Shown here one piece after another: positions 1 through 11,679 of a DNA stretch of 64,000 nucleotides (position 1 is its first letter; each line of letters starts with the position of its first letter). The stretch lies in the NCBI RefSeq assembly GCF_900112895.1, contig NZ_FONL01000001.1, positions 62,001-126,000 of the forward strand, given 5' to 3'. Under the pieces are notes generated by a model that saw only the letters and a program-made list of their open reading frames with translations, was not told the DNA's origin and did no database searches. This DNA is from Succiniclasticum ruminis DSM 9236. GTDB lineage: Bacteria > Bacillota > Negativicutes > Acidaminococcales > Acidaminococcaceae. A program made the translations under genes and the position numbers.

Positions 1-507
1 TACATGTTCGCCTTCATAGCGGATGCCTTTTCCTTTATAAGGTTCAGGCGGACGCAGGTTACGGATATCTGCTGCCACAGCACCGACCATTTCCTTATCC
101 GCGCCGCTGACAATAATCTTGTTCGGGGACGGTACTTCAAAGGTGATGCCGGCAGGCGGCTCTTTTACAACCGGATGGGAGAAACCCAGTGTGAAATTAA
201 TGTTATTTCCCTGTTTCGCTGCACGATAGCCAACGCCCTGAATTTCCAGGGTCTTGCTGAAGCCTTTGGTCACACCTTCCACCATGTTGTTGATCAGGGT
301 ACGGGACAGGCCGTGCATGGCGCGGTTTTCTTTTTCATCATCAGGACGTTCCACGGTAATTACGCCGTTGTCCATGGTGATCTTCATTGACTGGCTGATC
401 TGGCGCTGCAGTTCGCCTTTGGGGCCTTTTACAGTTACCAGATTGTTTTCAACCGTAACCGTTACGCCAGCGGGAACGGTGATCGGCATTTTACCAATTC
501 TAGACAC
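1..507 (-). CDS. rplF: 50S ribosomal protein L6 (C-terminus cut by window edge)
   Basis: Large-subunit protein L6, which sits near the L7/L12 stalk base and binds 23S rRNA. The 169 visible codons begin MSRIGKMPI and run through both L6 repeats to about ten residues short of the usual 178-180; the stop lies outside the window. The start is GTG at 507, placed by an AGGAGG seven bases upstream; no ATG fits better. It is the last visible gene of the spc part of the cluster, 24 nt after rpsH. Confidence 0.95.
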   Translation of the reverse strand, partial: MSRIGKMPITVPAGVTVTVENNLVTVKGPKGELQRQISQSMKITMDNGVITVERPDDEKENRAMHGLSRTLINNMVEGVTKGFSKTLEIQGVGYRAAKQGNNINFTLGFSHPVVKEPPAGITFEVPSPNKIIVSGADKEMVGAVAADIRNLRPPEPYKGKGIRYEGEHV

Positions 508-531
508 TTAAACGGTACCTCCTTTATAGTA

Positions 532-930
532 TTACCAAACGTATGCCAGAACTTCGCCGCCCAGACCAGCTTTGCGGGCCGCTTTGTCGGTCATCAGTCC
601 CTGAGAGGTGGAGATGATGGCGATACCCAGGCCGCCGAGAACCTTCGGCAGCTGATCTTTCTGGGAATATACGCGCAGGCCAGGCTTGGAAATACGTTTG
701 AGGCCGGAAATTACTTTTTCACGGTTTGCGCCGTATTTCAGGCTTACTTTGATAACATTCTGTTTGTTATCTTCGATTACTTCAAAATCTTTAATAAACC
801 CTTCGTCCTTTAAAATCGTGGCAATCGCCTCTTTGATTTTGGAACCGGGGATTTCAACTTTATCATGATGAACCGAGTTTGCGTTACGGATACGGGTAAG
901 CATATCGGCGATCGGATCAGTCATTACCAT
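532..930 (-). CDS. rpsH: 30S ribosomal protein S8
   Basis: S8 binds the central domain of 16S rRNA early in small-subunit assembly; in E. coli it is also the spc operon repressor. The 132 residues are full length, beginning [11 protein letters not shown] and ending in the conserved GGEVLAYVW. An AGGAGG ten bases before the first ATG favours 930 over the in-frame ATG two codons later. It lies between rpsN and rplF in the usual spc order. Confidence 0.97.
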   Translation of the reverse strand: MVMTDPIADMLTRIRNANSVHHDKVEIPGSKIKEAIATILKDEGFIKDFEVIEDNKQNVIKVSLKYGANREKVISGLKRISKPGLRVYSQKDQLPKVLGGLGIAIISTSQGLMTDKAARKAGLGGEVLAYVW

Positions 931-960
931 TATTCAATGGCCTCCTTTCTTTGATGGTTG

Positions 961-1146
961 TTACCAGCTTGCTTTTGTTACGCCGGGAATTTCGCCTTTG
1001 TAGGCATATTCACGGAAGCAGATACGGCACATACCGAACTTACGCAGGTAAGCATGGGGGCGGCCGCAGATTTTGCAGCGGTTGTAATGACGAACTTTAA
1101 ATTTCGGTTCTTTACTCCATTTTTCAATCAGTGCTGTCTTAGCCAA
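961..1146 (-). CDS. rpsN: 30S ribosomal protein S14, zinc-binding type
   Basis: Short 61-residue S14 of the zinc-containing (type Z) class. Cysteines at residues 24, 27, 40 and 43 form the CxxC-x12-CxxC zinc site. S14 organises the head of the small subunit next to S3 and S10. It lies between rplE and rpsH as in most Bacillota. A second, zinc-free copy may exist elsewhere for zinc starvation, but none is seen here. Confidence 0.97.
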   Translation of the reverse strand: MAKTALIEKWSKEPKFKVRHYNRCKICGRPHAYLRKFGMCRICFREYAYKGEIPGVTKASW

Positions 1147-1163
1147 AATTCTTTCCTCCTTAC

Positions 1164-1709
1164 TTAAGCTGCGAACGGCATACCCATAAGCCGCAGCAAT
1201 TCGCGGGCTTCTTCGTCGGTCTTGGCAGTAGTCACGATGATGATGTCCATGCCATGAACTTTGTCAACTTTATCATACTCGATTTCCGGGAAAATCAGCT
1301 GTTCTTTCAGACCCAGGGCATAGTTGCCGCGTCCGTCAAAGGAAGTCGCGCTGACACCGCGGAAGTCACGTACCCGGGGCAGTGCTACATTCATCAGTTT
1401 GTCAAGGAAATAATACATACGGTCGCCGCGCAGGGTAACTTTTGCGCCGATCGGCATGCCGGCACGCAGTTTGAAAGCCGCGATAGATTTCTTGGCTTTG
1501 GTGATAACAGGTTTCTGACCGGCGATGGTTACCAGTTCAGAAACTGCAGTTTCCAACGCTTTGGCATTGGCAACCGCTTCGCCGACGCCCATGTTGATGA
1601 TAACTTTTTCAACTTTGGGGATTTCGTTTACATTTTTATATTGGAATTTATCTACAAGTCCTTTTACGACTTCAGATAAATATTTCTCTTGCAGTCTGGT
1701 CTTTGCCAT
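1164..1709 (-). CDS. rplE: 50S ribosomal protein L5
   Basis: L5 binds 5S rRNA and contacts S13 across the subunit interface. The 181 residues match the family length (about 179), starting [14 protein letters not shown] and ending [13 protein letters not shown] good Shine-Dalgarno lies in the 27-nt gap after rplX. Order rplN-rplX-rplE-rpsN is standard. Confidence 0.97.
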   Translation of the reverse strand: MAKTRLQEKYLSEVVKGLVDKFQYKNVNEIPKVEKVIINMGVGEAVANAKALETAVSELVTIAGQKPVITKAKKSIAAFKLRAGMPIGAKVTLRGDRMYYFLDKLMNVALPRVRDFRGVSATSFDGRGNYALGLKEQLIFPEIEYDKVDKVHGMDIIIVTTAKTDEEARELLRLMGMPFAA

Positions 1710-1736
1710 TTACAATGTTTCCTCCTTTCCCGGATA

Positions 1737-2066
1737 TTATTTATCGATTACTTCGCCGCAGTGCTTGCAGACTCTCTTGGACTTGCCATCTTCAATCTTA
1801 TGAGCAATACGGGTCGGTTTTTTGCAGCTGGGGCAAACCAGCATTACCTTGCAGGAAGCAATGGCTGCTTCTTTTGTTACGATGCCACCCTGGGGGTTGG
1901 TCTGGGACGGTTTGGTGTGACGTTTTACTTTATTGACGCCTTCCACGATAACTTTGCCTTTTTTCGGCAGGGCGGTCAGGATTTTTCCTTCTTTGCCTTT
2001 ATCTTTACCGGACAGAACCTGAACGGTATCGCCTTTTTTAACATGCAGCTTTACAGCAGTACTCAT
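1737..2066 (-). CDS. rplX: 50S ribosomal protein L24
   Basis: L24 starts assembly of the 50S subunit by binding the 5' end of 23S rRNA. The KOW motif lies near the N-terminus ([18 protein letters not shown]). The C-terminal half has two CxxC pairs (CPSC and CKHC) that could bind zinc. At 109 residues it is close to other Bacillota L24 proteins. Confidence 0.97.
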   Translation of the reverse strand: MSTAVKLHVKKGDTVQVLSGKDKGKEGKILTALPKKGKVIVEGVNKVKRHTKPSQTNPQGGIVTKEAAIASCKVMLVCPSCKKPTRIAHKIEDGKSKRVCKHCGEVIDK

Positions 2067-2104
2067 GTTTTAAGAACACCTCCTAATGTGCTTTATCTGA
2101 TTTC

Positions 2105-2473
2105 TTACAGCACTTCCGGTGCCAGAGAAATAATCTTCATAAAGTCTTTTTCACGCAGCTCGCGGGCTACAGGCCCAAAAATACGGGTTCCGCGGGGGCT
2201 CTTGTCGTCTTTGATCACTACTGCGGCATTTTCATCGAAACGGATGTAGGAACCGTCTTTACGATGAAGCCCTTTGGTAGAACGAACAACAACTGCCTTT
2301 ACAACGTCACCTTTCTTAACAACGCCTCCGGGTGCTGCATCTTTAACAGAACAAACAATGATGTCGCCGATATTGGCATATCTGCGGAAAGAGCCACCCA
2401 TAACGCGGATGCACATAACCTTCTTAGCGCCGGTGTTGTCGCCGACATTAAGAATCGTCTGTTGTTGAATCAT
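2105..2473 (-). CDS. rplN: 50S ribosomal protein L14
   Basis: L14 lies at the subunit interface and is the docking site of the silencing factor RsfS in other bacteria. It has the standard length of 122 residues, starting [17 protein letters not shown] and ending with the conserved [11 protein letters not shown]. It is followed by rplX after 38 nt. Nothing is atypical. Confidence 0.98.
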   Translation of the reverse strand: MIQQQTILNVGDNTGAKKVMCIRVMGGSFRRYANIGDIIVCSVKDAAPGGVVKKGDVVKAVVVRSTKGLHRKDGSYIRFDENAAVVIKDDKSPRGTRIFGPVARELREKDFMKIISLAPEVL

Positions 2474-2516
2474 GTTTAACCTCCCTTGTCAGATCTGATA
2501 TAATCTGGCAACTACA

Positions 2517-2777
2517 TTATTTAGCACGTTCTAAGATTTCAACCAGGCGCCAGCATTTATCTTTGGACAGCGGGCGGGTCTGGGTGATTTTAACCAGATC
2601 GCCGATATGCGCTTCGTTGTTTTCATCATGTGCTTTGAATTTAATCGTGTTCTTTACGCCTTTTTTGTAGAGCGGGTGCTGAACGAAACGTTCGATAGCA
2701 ACAACGATGGTCTTCTGCATCTTATCGCTTACAACTCTGCCTACACGGCTGACACGTGCGTTTCTTTCTACGGTCAC
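2517..2777 (-). CDS. rpsQ: 30S ribosomal protein S17
   Basis: S17 is an OB-fold primary 16S rRNA-binding protein of the 5' domain. The 86 residues include the family motif [19 protein letters not shown]. It lies between rpmC and rplN in the classic S10-spc order, preceded by an AGGAGG. Confidence 0.98.
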   Translation of the reverse strand: MTVERNARVSRVGRVVSDKMQKTIVVAIERFVQHPLYKKGVKNTIKFKAHDENNEAHIGDLVKITQTRPLSKDKCWRLVEILERAK

Positions 2778-2809
2778 GACTGTTTCCTCCTTAATTAAGC
2801 TTCAAAACC

Positions 2810-3004
2810 TTACGCGTTGATTTCGTTCTGACGCTGAATGGTTTTGATTCTGGCAATGGATTTCTTAACTTCGCGGATCTTCATGGGATTCTCGCACTGT
2901 CCGGTTGCCATCTGAAAACGTAAGTTGAACAGTTCTTCTTTCAATTCTGCTAACTTTTTGTCTAAATCTTCAGCAGACATTTCTCTGATTTCATTGATTT
3001 TCAT
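2810..3004 (-). CDS. rpmC: 50S ribosomal protein L29
   Basis: L29 is a small helical-hairpin protein near the nascent-chain exit, next to L23. It has 64 residues, starting [14 protein letters not shown] with the conserved [11 protein letters not shown] core. Its ATG overlaps the stop codon of rplP by four bases (ATGA), a sign of translational coupling between the two. Confidence 0.97.
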   Translation of the reverse strand: MKINEIREMSAEDLDKKLAELKEELFNLRFQMATGQCENPMKIREVKKSIARIKTIQRQNEINA

Positions 3005-3456
3005 TCAGCTTCACCACCCTTTGCTTCTACGGCAGTTTCGGCTTCCAACTGAGCCTTTGTCATAAATTTTGTCTTGATGGGGAGCTTATGACCGGCCAGA
3101 CGCATAGCTTCTTTTGCTTCGGTTTCGCCAACGCCGCCCATTTCAAACAGGACGCGGCCGGGTTTTACTACTGCTACCCAGTACTCCGGAGAACCTTTAC
3201 CGGAACCCATACGGGTTTCAGCCGGTTTTGCAGTAATAGGTTTGTCCGGGAAAATCTGAATCCATACCTGACCGCCACGTTTGATGTAACGGGTCATGGC
3301 AATACGGGCCGCTTCAATCTGACGGTTGGTGATCCAGGCAGGTTCCAGCGCAACCAGGCCAAAATCGCCATGGCAGATGGTGTTGCCCCGCATAGCACGG
3401 CCTTTCATACGGCCTCTGTGTTGTTTACGGTGTTTAACTCTGTTCGGTAATAACAT
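3001..3456 (-). CDS. rplP: 50S ribosomal protein L16
   Basis: L16 helps shape the A-site and peptidyl-transferase region of the 50S subunit. The sequence starts [15 protein letters not shown] and carries the conserved [17 protein letters not shown] segment. At 151 residues it is slightly longer than the usual 137-144 because of a charged C-terminal tail ([14 protein letters not shown]). It begins directly after rpsC (1-nt gap) and overlaps rpmC. Confidence 0.97.
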   Translation of the reverse strand: MLLPNRVKHRKQHRGRMKGRAMRGNTICHGDFGLVALEPAWITNRQIEAARIAMTRYIKRGGQVWIQIFPDKPITAKPAETRMGSGKGSPEYWVAVVKPGRVLFEMGGVGETEAKEAMRLAGHKLPIKTKFMTKAQLEAETAVEAKGGEAE

Positions 3457-3457
3457 A

Positions 3458-4135
3458 TTACTTTGCCTCCTTTGCGGATGCAGGCTTGGCTGCCGCTTTG
3501 GTTCCCGGCAGAACTTCGCCCTTGTAAATCCAGACCTTTACGCCGATACGGCCATAGGTTGTATGCGCTTCCGCGGTGCCGTAATCAATGTCAGCACGCA
3601 GCGTATGCAGCGGGATAGAACCTTCGCGATAGCTTTCGCTGCGGGCGATTTCAGCGCCGCCCAGACGGCCGCCAACTTTAACTTTGATGCCCTTGGCGCC
3701 AACACGCATGGTGCGGCCAACGCACTGTTTCATAGCGCGGCGGAACGCGATACGGCGTTCCAGCTGGCTGGCGATGTTTTCAGCAACCAGTGTCGCATCC
3801 ATATCCGGCTGTTTGATTTCCTGGATGTTGATGTCTACGTTTGCATCGGTCATCTTTTTCAGGTCTTTTTTCAGCAGTTCGATGTTGCTGCCCTGACGGC
3901 CGATAACCATGCCCGGTTTTGCGGTGTAGATCGTAATGCGGGCCTTGTTGGAGGCGCGTTCGATATCTACCTTGGAAATTCCGGACAGGAATAATTTTTC
4001 TTTAATGAACTCACGGATTTTAATATCTTCCAGTAAGAATTTTTCATAGTCTTTGTCGGCATACCAGTTGGATTCCCAACCTTTGATTACGCCAACACGG
4101 AGACCATGCGGATTAACTTTCTGACCCACTATCAT
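3458..4135 (-). CDS. rpsC: 30S ribosomal protein S3
   Basis: S3 lines the mRNA entry channel and contributes to ribosomal helicase activity. The type-2 KH domain carries the GxxG loop as GRQG in [13 protein letters not shown]. It has 225 residues, ending in an Ala/Lys-rich tail ([13 protein letters not shown]). Order rplV-rpsC-rplP is standard. Confidence 0.98.
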   Translation of the reverse strand: MIVGQKVNPHGLRVGVIKGWESNWYADKDYEKFLLEDIKIREFIKEKLFLSGISKVDIERASNKARITIYTAKPGMVIGRQGSNIELLKKDLKKMTDANVDINIQEIKQPDMDATLVAENIASQLERRIAFRRAMKQCVGRTMRVGAKGIKVKVGGRLGGAEIARSESYREGSIPLHTLRADIDYGTAEAHTTYGRIGVKVWIYKGEVLPGTKAAAKPASAKEAK

Positions 4136-4156
4136 TACCCTCCTTATCCGGGATTA

Positions 4157-4489
4157 TTATTTCTCAGAAACACATACGGTCACGTGGCTGGAATGCTTCA
4201 AAATTTTGAACGCCTGTCCACGGGAACGCGGATGAATACGTTTCAGGGTGGGACCCTGGTCTACAAAGCAGGTAGACACATACAGGTTGTCCACATTCAT
4301 ATCGTTATTATGTTCAGCATTGGCAACCGCGCTGCGCAACACCTTTTCCACAACTTCAGAGCCAACTTTCGGAGTGAATTTCAAAATTGCGAAAGCTTCA
4401 GACACTTTTTTACCGCGGATCAGGTTCATAACAATGCGCAGTTTGCGAGGAGCAATGCGGATATATTTTGCAGTAGCGTTAACTTCCAT
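4157..4489 (-). CDS. rplV: 50S ribosomal protein L22
   Basis: L22 has a globular surface domain and a long beta-hairpin in the peptide exit tunnel; mutations there can give macrolide resistance. The 110 residues match the family, and the hairpin region ([18 protein letters not shown]) looks intact, with no obvious resistance-type deletion. It lies between rpsS and rpsC. Confidence 0.98.
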   Translation of the reverse strand: MEVNATAKYIRIAPRKLRIVMNLIRGKKVSEAFAILKFTPKVGSEVVEKVLRSAVANAEHNNDMNVDNLYVSTCFVDQGPTLKRIHPRSRGQAFKILKHSSHVTVCVSEK

Positions 4490-4499
4490 TACTTATTCC

Positions 4500-4781
4500 T
4501 CACTTTCCTGTAGTATCTGCTTTCTTATCCTGATGACCCTTAAAAGTACGGGTCGGAGCGAATTCTCCTAATTTATGGCCTACCATATCCTCGGTAATGA
4601 ATACCGGAACATGTTTGCGTCCGTCATGCACCGCAATGGTGTGTCCTACAAATGAAGGTAAAATCATAGAAGCGCGGGACCAGGTCTTTACAACCTTCTT
4701 ATCATTCGCGGCATTCAGTGCATCAACTTTTTTCAGCAGGCTGGGATGCACATAAGGTCCTTTTTTAACTGATCTAGACAC
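4500..4781 (-). CDS. rpsS: 30S ribosomal protein S19
   Basis: S19 sits in the 30S head, forms a complex with S13 and contacts the A-site tRNA. It has 93 residues, starting [19 protein letters not shown], with the typical [15 protein letters not shown] segment. It lies between rplB and rplV. Confidence 0.98.
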   Translation of the reverse strand: MSRSVKKGPYVHPSLLKKVDALNAANDKKVVKTWSRASMILPSFVGHTIAVHDGRKHVPVFITEDMVGHKLGEFAPTRTFKGHQDKKADTTGK

Positions 4782-4806
4782 TGATAAGCCTCCTTTCTTT
4801 TAACGA

Positions 4807-5637
4807 TTATTTCGTTCTACGGCTTAAAATTAACTTAGTTGAAGATTTCTTGTTCTTGCGGGTGCGAACACCAAACGCAGCCTTGCCCCAGGGGGTTACC
4901 GGACGCTTGCGTCCTACAGGGCTGTGACCTTCACCGCCTCCGTGCGGATGGTCATTCGGGTTCATAACTACGCCGCGGTTGGCAGGACGGATGCCCAGCC
5001 AGCGGGAACGGCCCGCTTTACCGATGGTGAGGTTTTCAAATTCCAGATTGCCAACCTGACCGATAGTAGCACGGCAGTTGATATGTACTTTGCGGACTTC
5101 GCCGGAAGGCAGACGCAGCAGCGCGTAATCTCCTTCTTTAGCCATCAGCTGTACTACCGCACCGGCAGAGCGTGCCATCTGGCCGCCTTTGCCGATTTTC
5201 ATTTCCACATTGTGTACCAGAGTACCAACAGGGATGTTCTTTAAGGGCAGGCAGTTGCCGATTTTGATATCGGCATCCGGACCGCTTTCCACTTTGTCGC
5301 CAACCTTCAGGTCCAGGGGAGCCAGGATGTAGCGTTTTTCGCCGTCTACATAATGCAGCAGCGCGATGCGGGCATTACGGTTCGGATCGTATTCGATGGT
5401 AGCAACTTTTGCGGGGATCCCGTCTTTGTTGCGTTTGAAATCAATGATGCGGTACTGTCTTTTCGTGCCGCCACCCTGATGACGTACGGTCATTTTACCG
5501 GTGTTGTTGCGGCCGGCGTGTTTGTTCAGCTTCTCAAGAAGCGGACGATAGGGTTTATCAGTCGTAATCTCTTCGAAGGAAGACGTTGTCATGAAACGTC
5601 TCGAAGGAGAATACGGATTGTAGCTTTTAATCGCCAT
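4807..5637 (-). CDS. rplB: 50S ribosomal protein L2
   Basis: L2 is needed for subunit association and peptidyl transfer. It has 276 residues of the universal form. The C-terminal [18 protein letters not shown] loop contains the invariant histidine near the peptidyl-transferase centre. It lies between rplW and rpsS, with an AGGAGG before the ATG. Confidence 0.98.
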   Translation of the reverse strand: MAIKSYNPYSPSRRFMTTSSFEEITTDKPYRPLLEKLNKHAGRNNTGKMTVRHQGGGTKRQYRIIDFKRNKDGIPAKVATIEYDPNRNARIALLHYVDGEKRYILAPLDLKVGDKVESGPDADIKIGNCLPLKNIPVGTLVHNVEMKIGKGGQMARSAGAVVQLMAKEGDYALLRLPSGEVRKVHINCRATIGQVGNLEFENLTIGKAGRSRWLGIRPANRGVVMNPNDHPHGGGEGHSPVGRKRPVTPWGKAAFGVRTRKNKKSSTKLILSRRTK

Positions 5638-5650
5638 TTAGCTTACCTCC

Positions 5651-5941
5651 TTACATTCCTTCAAATATCGGCAGTGTCTGGCCTTCCGCCAGTCTTACGA
5701 TTGCCTTTTTATAGTCAGATGTCCGGCCAATGTTTCTGCCCATCCGTTTCATTTTACCGTGTACGCGGATTGTCGTAACGGATAAAACCTTTACATTCCA
5801 GATGGATTCCACAGCCTGGCGGATTTCAGTCTTGTTAGCGGTTACAGGAACCTTAAAAGTATATTTGTTTTCCTGCATCATCAGGGAAGTTTTTTCCGTG
5901 ATGAGCGGGCGGAGCAAAACGTCGCGAGGATTAGCAGCCAT
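5651..5941 (-). CDS. rplW: 50S ribosomal protein L23
   Basis: L23 forms the main docking site for trigger factor and SRP beside the exit tunnel. It has 96 residues starting MAANPRDVLLRPLITEK, with the conserved TEIRQAVESIWNVKVLSV. Its ATG shares one base with the rplD stop (TAATG), so translation is probably coupled. Confidence 0.97.
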   Translation of the reverse strand: MAANPRDVLLRPLITEKTSLMMQENKYTFKVPVTANKTEIRQAVESIWNVKVLSVTTIRVHGKMKRMGRNIGRTSDYKKAIVRLAEGQTLPIFEGM

Positions 5942-6570
5942 TATGCAAGTACCTCCTCAATCTTTTCTACGGCGTTCTTGTCCAGGAACACCTTGTTATT
6001 GTGCAACAGGTCAAAGCAGTTCAGACCGCCGTTGTTGATGACGGTAACTTTGCGCAGGTTGCGTGCGGACAGTTCTACGTTTTCATTCTCACCGTTGGTG
6101 ATGATGAGGGTTTTGTTTTCAGCAGCGCCAAAAGCTTCCAGCATTTCAACGGTGCGTTTGGTCTTGAAATCATCGAAAGCAATGTTGTCGATGATGACCA
6201 TCTGGCCTGCCGCAACTTTAGCGGACAGTGCGCAGCGGATAGCCAGGCGACGGGCCTTACGGGGCATATCCTTAACATAGCTGCGGGGCTGCGGGCCAAA
6301 AGTAACGCCGCCGCCTACCCACAGAGGAGAGCGGGTGGAACCAACACGGGCGTGACCGGTTCCTTTCTGTCTCCAGGGTTTCCGACCGCCGCCGCGAACC
6401 ATGCCGCGGGTCTTGGTAGCGGAAGTGCCCTGGCGTTCGTTAGACTGCTGTCTTACGATAGCCTGATGAACAACAGGTTCATTAAACTCTACGCCAAATA
6501 CTTCTTCGTTCAGTTCAATTTCTTCGCCGGTAGTTTTGCCGGCCATGTTATATACAGATAACTTCGGCAT
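5941..6570 (-). CDS. rplD: 50S ribosomal protein L4
   Basis: L4 extends a loop into the peptide tunnel and in E. coli also represses the S10 operon. I place the start at ATG 6570 (MPKLSVYNMAGK, 209 residues); an upstream in-frame ATG directly abuts the AGGAGG and is too close to serve. The tunnel loop region GGGRKPWRQKGTGHARVGS is intact. Confidence 0.96.
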   Translation of the reverse strand: MPKLSVYNMAGKTTGEEIELNEEVFGVEFNEPVVHQAIVRQQSNERQGTSATKTRGMVRGGGRKPWRQKGTGHARVGSTRSPLWVGGGVTFGPQPRSYVKDMPRKARRLAIRCALSAKVAAGQMVIIDNIAFDDFKTKRTVEMLEAFGAAENKTLIITNGENENVELSARNLRKVTVINNGGLNCFDLLHNNKVFLDKNAVEKIEEVLA

Positions 6571-6599
6571 ATGAAGCATCCTCCTTTCTCTCGGTTAAA

Positions 6600-7238
6600 T
6601 TACTTACCTTTAACGGCTTCCCTGATAACTACGCAAGTGCCGTTAGCACCGGGAATAGAACCGTGTACAAGGATAAGGTTGCGTTCAGTATCTACCTTAG
6701 CAATGGTCAGAGACTGAACGGTAGCATTCGTGCCACCCATACGGCCAGGCAGTTTTTTGCCTTTGATTACTCTGCCGCCGGGGCCGGAATGCATCGGTCC
6801 CATGGAACCAGGTTCACGATGGGATTTGGAACCGTGTTTCATTGGGCCACGACCGAAATTGTGGCGCTTCACCGTGCCTGCAAAGCCTTTGCCGCGGCTG
6901 ATGCCGCTTACGTCAACCAGATCTCCGGCTGCGAATACGTCGGCTTTGATTACGTCACCCGGTTTTAAGTCGGACGGAGCGTCCAGACGTAATTCCTTAA
7001 CAAATTCAGCAGGAGCAACACCTGCTTTTGCGAAATGACCCTTTTCCGGTTTGGTCACTTTCTTCTCGCTTACTTCGCCGAAACCAACCTGGATTGCATT
7101 GTATCCGTCGGTTTCTTCCGTTTTATTCTGAATTACAGTGCAAGGACCTGCTAACACAACCGTAACAGGAATGAACTTGCCATCAGCTTCAAAAATTTGG
7201 GTCATGCCCAGTTTTTTGCCAATAATTCCTTTAGCCAT
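6600..7238 (-). CDS. rplC: 50S ribosomal protein L3
   Basis: L3 starts 50S assembly and reaches towards the peptidyl-transferase centre. The start is ATG 7238 ([16 protein letters not shown], 212 residues), eight bases after an AGGAGG; an in-frame GTG three codons earlier overlaps that Shine-Dalgarno and is rejected. The central [17 protein letters not shown] loop is typical. It lies between rpsJ and rplD. Confidence 0.97.
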   Translation of the reverse strand: MAKGIIGKKLGMTQIFEADGKFIPVTVVLAGPCTVIQNKTEETDGYNAIQVGFGEVSEKKVTKPEKGHFAKAGVAPAEFVKELRLDAPSDLKPGDVIKADVFAAGDLVDVSGISRGKGFAGTVKRHNFGRGPMKHGSKSHREPGSMGPMHSGPGGRVIKGKKLPGRMGGTNATVQSLTIAKVDTERNLILVHGSIPGANGTCVVIREAVKGK

Positions 7239-7251
7239 TGTCAGCACCTCC

Positions 7252-7563
7252 TCACAGTTTGATTTCGATGTCTACGCCGGCCGGCAGGTCTAAGCGCATC
7301 AGCGCGTCAACCGTTTTCGGAGTCGGCTCCAGAATGTCTACCAGACGTTTGTGAGTACGCATTTCAAACTGCTCACGGGAATCTTTGTTGACATGGGGGG
7401 AACGCAGAATCGTATAAATGTTCTTTTCGGTAGGCAGCGGAATCGGGCCGGAAACCTGTGCGCCGGTACGTTTCGCCGTCTCAACGATCTTTGCAGCGCT
7501 CTGGTCCAGAGCGGTGTGGTCATACGCTTTCAGGCGTATTCTGATTTTTTGTGTCTTAGCCAT
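7252..7563 (-). CDS. rpsJ: 30S ribosomal protein S10
   Basis: S10 is a head protein that doubles as NusE in transcription antitermination, binding NusB and NusG. It has 103 residues starting [16 protein letters not shown], with the conserved [18 protein letters not shown]. It is the first gene of the S10 block. No strong promoter is seen in the 181 bp separating it from tuf, so it may be fed partly by read-through from tuf. Confidence 0.97.
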   Translation of the reverse strand: MAKTQKIRIRLKAYDHTALDQSAAKIVETAKRTGAQVSGPIPLPTEKNIYTILRSPHVNKDSREQFEMRTHKRLVDILEPTPKTVDALMRLDLPAGVDIEIKL

Positions 7564-7687
7564 TAATTTTTTCCTCCAATCGCCCAGTTTCTAAGAACGG
7601 ACATACTCCGTGAAAATCTCCCCGTCTGCAAGGCAGGACAGGCAAGCAACCTTTCACATCATCGCAGGTACCAATAAACATAAGAAT

Positions 7688-7713
7688 ATGAGGGGCTGTC
7701 TTAAGCCCCTCAT
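7688..7713 (-). terminator. Hairpin after tuf, probable partial terminator
   Basis: Perfect 10-bp arms (ATGAGGGGCT / AGCCCCTCAT) with a 6-nt loop, 32 nt beyond the tuf stop. The downstream tract on the minus strand (ATTCTTATGTTTATT) is only moderately T-rich, so read-through into rpsJ is plausible. Confidence 0.6.
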
Positions 7714-7744
7714 ACCGGGATCTAAGATCAAATTTAATTCAAAA

Positions 7745-8938
7745 TTAGTCGATGATATCGCCAACAACGCCGGCGCCTACGGTGTGACCGCCTTCGCGGA
7801 TAGCGAAACGCAGGCCCTGTTCCATAGCGATCGGGGTGATCAGGGTGATCTCCATGTCAACGTTATCGCCAGGCATTACCATTTCGGTGCCTTCCGGCAG
7901 TTTTACGGAACCGGTAACGTCGGTGGTACGGAAGTAGAACTGCGGACGATAGCCGTTGAAGAACGGGGTATGACGGCCGCCTTCTTCTTTCTTCAGTACG
8001 TAAACCTGGCCGGTGAAGTGGGTGTGCGGATGTACGCTGCCCGGTTTCGCCAGAACCTGACCGCGTTCGATTTCTTTGCGGTCAACGCCACGCAGCAGAG
8101 CGCCTACGTTGTCGCCTGCCAGCGCTTCGTCCAGGGTCTTGCGGAACATTTCCAGACCGGTGATAACGGTAGCTTTCTTCTCGTCTTTCATGCCGACGAT
8201 TTCAACGGGGTCACCAACATGGGCAGCGCCGCGTTCGATACGGCCGGTAGCAACGGTGCCGCGGCCGGTGATGGTGAATACGTCTTCTACAGGCATCAGG
8301 AACGGTTTGTCAGTCGGGCGTTCCGGAGTCGGGATGTAGTTGTCTACTTCTTCCATCAGTTTCAGGATGCTGCCTTCGCCGATTTCGCTCTTGTCGCCTT
8401 CCAGGGCTTTCAGGGCGGAACCTACAACGATAGGAATGTCGTCGCCGGGGAATTCGTAGCTGCTCAGCAGGTCACGAACTTCCATCTCTACCAGTTCGAT
8501 CAGTTCCGGATCGTCAACCATGTCAGCCTTGTTCAGGTATACTACCATAGCAGGTACGCCTACCTGACGGGACAGCAGGATGTGTTCGCGGGTCTGCGGC
8601 ATCGGGCCGTCAGCTGCGCTTACAACCAGGATAGCGCCGTCCATCTGGGCTGCGCCGGTGATCATGTTCTTTACATAGTCAGCGTGGCCAGGGCAGTCAA
8701 CATGCGCATAATGACGTTTGTCAGTCTCGTATTCTACGTGTGCGGTGTTGATGGTGATACCACGTTCTCTTTCTTCCGGAGCCTTATCGATCATGCTGTA
8801 GTCCATGAACTGTGCGCCGCCTCTTTCAGCCAGAACTTTGGTGATTGCAGCGGTCAGGGTGGTTTTGCCATGGTCAACGTGACCGATGGTGCCGATGTTA
8901 ACATGCGGTTTTGTTCTTTCAAACTTTGCCTTTGCCAT
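7745..8938 (-). CDS. tuf: Elongation factor Tu
   Basis: EF-Tu delivers aminoacyl-tRNA to the ribosomal A site in a GTP-dependent manner. At 397 residues it is full length. G1 is [11 protein letters not shown]3 is DCPGHADYV and G4 is NKADM, followed by domains 2 and 3 ending [21 protein letters not shown]. It follows fusA after 62 nt with a strong AAGGAGG. The other tuf copy common in bacteria is not in this window. Confidence 0.98.
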   Translation of the reverse strand: MAKAKFERTKPHVNIGTIGHVDHGKTTLTAAITKVLAERGGAQFMDYSMIDKAPEERERGITINTAHVEYETDKRHYAHVDCPGHADYVKNMITGAAQMDGAILVVSAADGPMPQTREHILLSRQVGVPAMVVYLNKADMVDDPELIELVEMEVRDLLSSYEFPGDDIPIVVGSALKALEGDKSEIGEGSILKLMEEVDNYIPTPERPTDKPFLMPVEDVFTITGRGTVATGRIERGAAHVGDPVEIVGMKDEKKATVITGLEMFRKTLDEALAGDNVGALLRGVDRKEIERGQVLAKPGSVHPHTHFTGQVYVLKKEEGGRHTPFFNGYRPQFYFRTTDVTGSVKLPEGTEMVMPGDNVDMEITLITPIAMEQGLRFAIREGGHTVGAGVVGDIID

Positions 8939-9000
8939 TTTTTCCTTCCTCCTTAGAAGTTAAAATATATTTAAAAATTTATTAGGATCAGCGTAACTGA

Positions 9001-11109
9001 TTATTCAGCTTTTGTGCCTTTGTTTTTGGCTACGATGTCGTCCGCGATACTCTTGGGAACTTCTTCGTAGTGGTCAACCTGCATGGTGTAGGTGCCACGG
9101 CCCTGGGTCTTGCTGCGCAGGTCCGTTGCATAACCGAACATGGAAGCCAGCGGTACGAAAGAGTGGATAACCTGTGCGCCGTTGCGCGCTTCCATACCTT
9201 CGATGCGTCCACGGCGGGAGTTCACGTCGCCGATAACGTCGCCCATGTATTCTTCCGGCACGGTGATGTCAACCTTCATATAAGGCTCCAGCAGAACCGG
9301 GGAAGCTTTTTCAGCACCGGCTTTGAAGCCCATGGAACCGGCAATCTTGAAGGCCATTTCCGAAGAGTCAACTTCGTGGTAAGAACCGTCGTACACGGTA
9401 ACTCCGATGTCTACCATCGGGTAACCAGCTACCACGCCGTTTTCCATTGCTTCTTTGACACCAGCTTCGATCGGAGCGATATATTCTTTCGGAATCGCGC
9501 CGCCCACGACTTTGTTGTCGAAGGTAAAGCCCGCGCCCATTTCCAACGGAGTGATTTCCAGCCAGCAGTGGCCGTACTGGCCTTTACCGCCGGACTGACG
9601 GATGAACTTGCCTTCCGCCTTAACCGATTTGCGGATCGTTTCACGATACGCAACCTGCGGATTGCCTACGTTGCAGCCTACTCTGAATTCACGGAGCAGA
9701 CGGTCAACGATGATATCCAGGTGAAGCTCGCCCATACCGGAGATGATGGTCTGCGCGGTTTCCGGATCCGTATGCACCTTGAAGGTCGGATCTTCTTCAG
9801 CCAGTTTCTGGAGCGCGATGCCCATCTTTTCCTGGTCGGCTTTCGTCTTGGGTTCCACCGCTACGGAGATAACCGGTTCGGGGAACACCATGGACTCCAG
9901 AATAATCGGAGCTTTTTCATCGCAGAGCGTGTCGCCGGTCGTTGTAAACTTCAGGCCTACAGCAGCCGCAATGTCACCGGAATACGCTTCCGGAATCTCT
10001 TCACGGTGGTTAGCATGCATCAGCAGGATGCGGCCCATACGTTCGCGCTTATCTTTGGAAGAATTGTAAACGTAGGAACCTGCGGTGATCATGCCGGAAT
10101 ATACCCGGAAGAATCCCAGCTTGCCGACAAAGGGGTCGGTAGCAATCTTGAATGCCAGCGCTGCGAACGGTTCGCTGTCGGAAGTCGGCCGGGAATCTTC
10201 CTCGCCGGTTTCCGGATTGATGCCTTTAATGCTCTCGATATCCGTCGGAGCCGGCATATAATCCACAACTGCGTCCAGCAGGGGCTGAATACCTTTATTC
10301 TTATAGGAAGAACCGCAGAACACAGGATTCAGTTTGCATTCGATAGTTTCTTTACGAATCGCTGCTTTCAGCTCTTCGTTGGTGATTTCTTCGCCTTCCA
10401 GATATTTCATCATCAGGTCGTCATCGCCTTCGGCAACGGTTTCCACCAGAATGCCGCGGTATTCTTCAGCCTGTTCCAGCACCTCGGCAGGAATATCAAC
10501 GAACTTTTCGTCTTTTCCCATGTCGTCGCCATACACAATGGCTTTCATGCGGATCAGGTCAACCATACCCTGGAACTGGTCTTCGCAGCCGATGGGCACC
10601 TGAAGGGCAACCGGGTTGGCGTTCAGCCGGTCCCGCATCATGTCCATGACATGGAAGAAGTCAGCGCCGACGATGTCCATCTTATTGACATACGCCATAC
10701 GCGGTACTTTGTACTCGTCAGCCTGACGCCATACGGTTTCAGACTGGGGTTCTACGCCGCCTTTGGCAGAAAATACTGCAATCGTTCCGTCCAGCACGCG
10801 CAGGGAGCGTTCTACTTCAACCGTGAAGTCAACGTGGCCCGGGGTATCAATAATGTTGATACGGTGCGTATCGTACTGTTTTTCGGAGCCCTCCCACATG
10901 CAGGTGGTTGCAGCGGAGGTAATCGTGATGCCACGTTCCTGTTCCTGTACCATCCAGTCCATGGTGGCTGCGCCGTCATGAACTTCACCGATCTTATGTG
11001 TCTTACCGGTGTAGAACAGGATGCGTTCCGTGGTGGTCGTCTTACCGGCGTCGATGTGAGCCATGATGCCGATATTTCTTGTTCTTTCAAGCGGAATTAG
11101 TCTGCCCAC
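9001..11109 (-). CDS. fusA: Elongation factor G
   Basis: EF-G is the GTPase that drives ribosomal translocation and, with RRF, ribosome recycling. It has 702 residues starting [19 protein letters not shown]1 is [14 protein letters not shown]3 is DTPGHVDF and G4 is NKMD. Domains II-V follow, ending with the [21 protein letters not shown] region. It lies between rpsG and tuf in the str order. Confidence 0.98.
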   Translation of the reverse strand: MGRLIPLERTRNIGIMAHIDAGKTTTTERILFYTGKTHKIGEVHDGAATMDWMVQEQERGITITSAATTCMWEGSEKQYDTHRINIIDTPGHVDFTVEVERSLRVLDGTIAVFSAKGGVEPQSETVWRQADEYKVPRMAYVNKMDIVGADFFHVMDMMRDRLNANPVALQVPIGCEDQFQGMVDLIRMKAIVYGDDMGKDEKFVDIPAEVLEQAEEYRGILVETVAEGDDDLMMKYLEGEEITNEELKAAIRKETIECKLNPVFCGSSYKNKGIQPLLDAVVDYMPAPTDIESIKGINPETGEEDSRPTSDSEPFAALAFKIATDPFVGKLGFFRVYSGMITAGSYVYNSSKDKRERMGRILLMHANHREEIPEAYSGDIAAAVGLKFTTTGDTLCDEKAPIILESMVFPEPVISVAVEPKTKADQEKMGIALQKLAEEDPTFKVHTDPETAQTIISGMGELHLDIIVDRLLREFRVGCNVGNPQVAYRETIRKSVKAEGKFIRQSGGKGQYGHCWLEITPLEMGAGFTFDNKVVGGAIPKEYIAPIEAGVKEAMENGVVAGYPMVDIGVTVYDGSYHEVDSSEMAFKIAGSMGFKAGAEKASPVLLEPYMKVDITVPEEYMGDVIGDVNSRRGRIEGMEARNGAQVIHSFVPLASMFGYATDLRSKTQGRGTYTMQVDHYEEVPKSIADDIVAKNKGTKAE

Positions 11110-11146
11110 TCTTTTATCCTCCTCACTCGTTCAACAGGACAGGCCG

Positions 11147-11623
<477 letters not shown>

Positions 11624-11679
11624 TCACTCCTTTTATATCAATTCGTAATTTCTCAAAAGTTTTGGTTTTTGCGCATCAA

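Noticed and set aside
7239-7247. Longer starts for rplC, rplD, rplL, rplA, the L7Ae gene, gltX, pfkA and pyrR
   Set aside because: In each case the upstream GTG, TTG or ATG lies in or against the Shine-Dalgarno, and a conserved N-terminus begins at the following ATG.
9070-11100. Very long open frame on the plus strand opposite fusA (over 670 codons), and similar frames opposite tuf, rpoC and leuS
   Set aside because: They are exact shadows of highly conserved genes, have no ribosome-binding sites and give unrelated low-complexity products. They arise from codon bias in the true genes.
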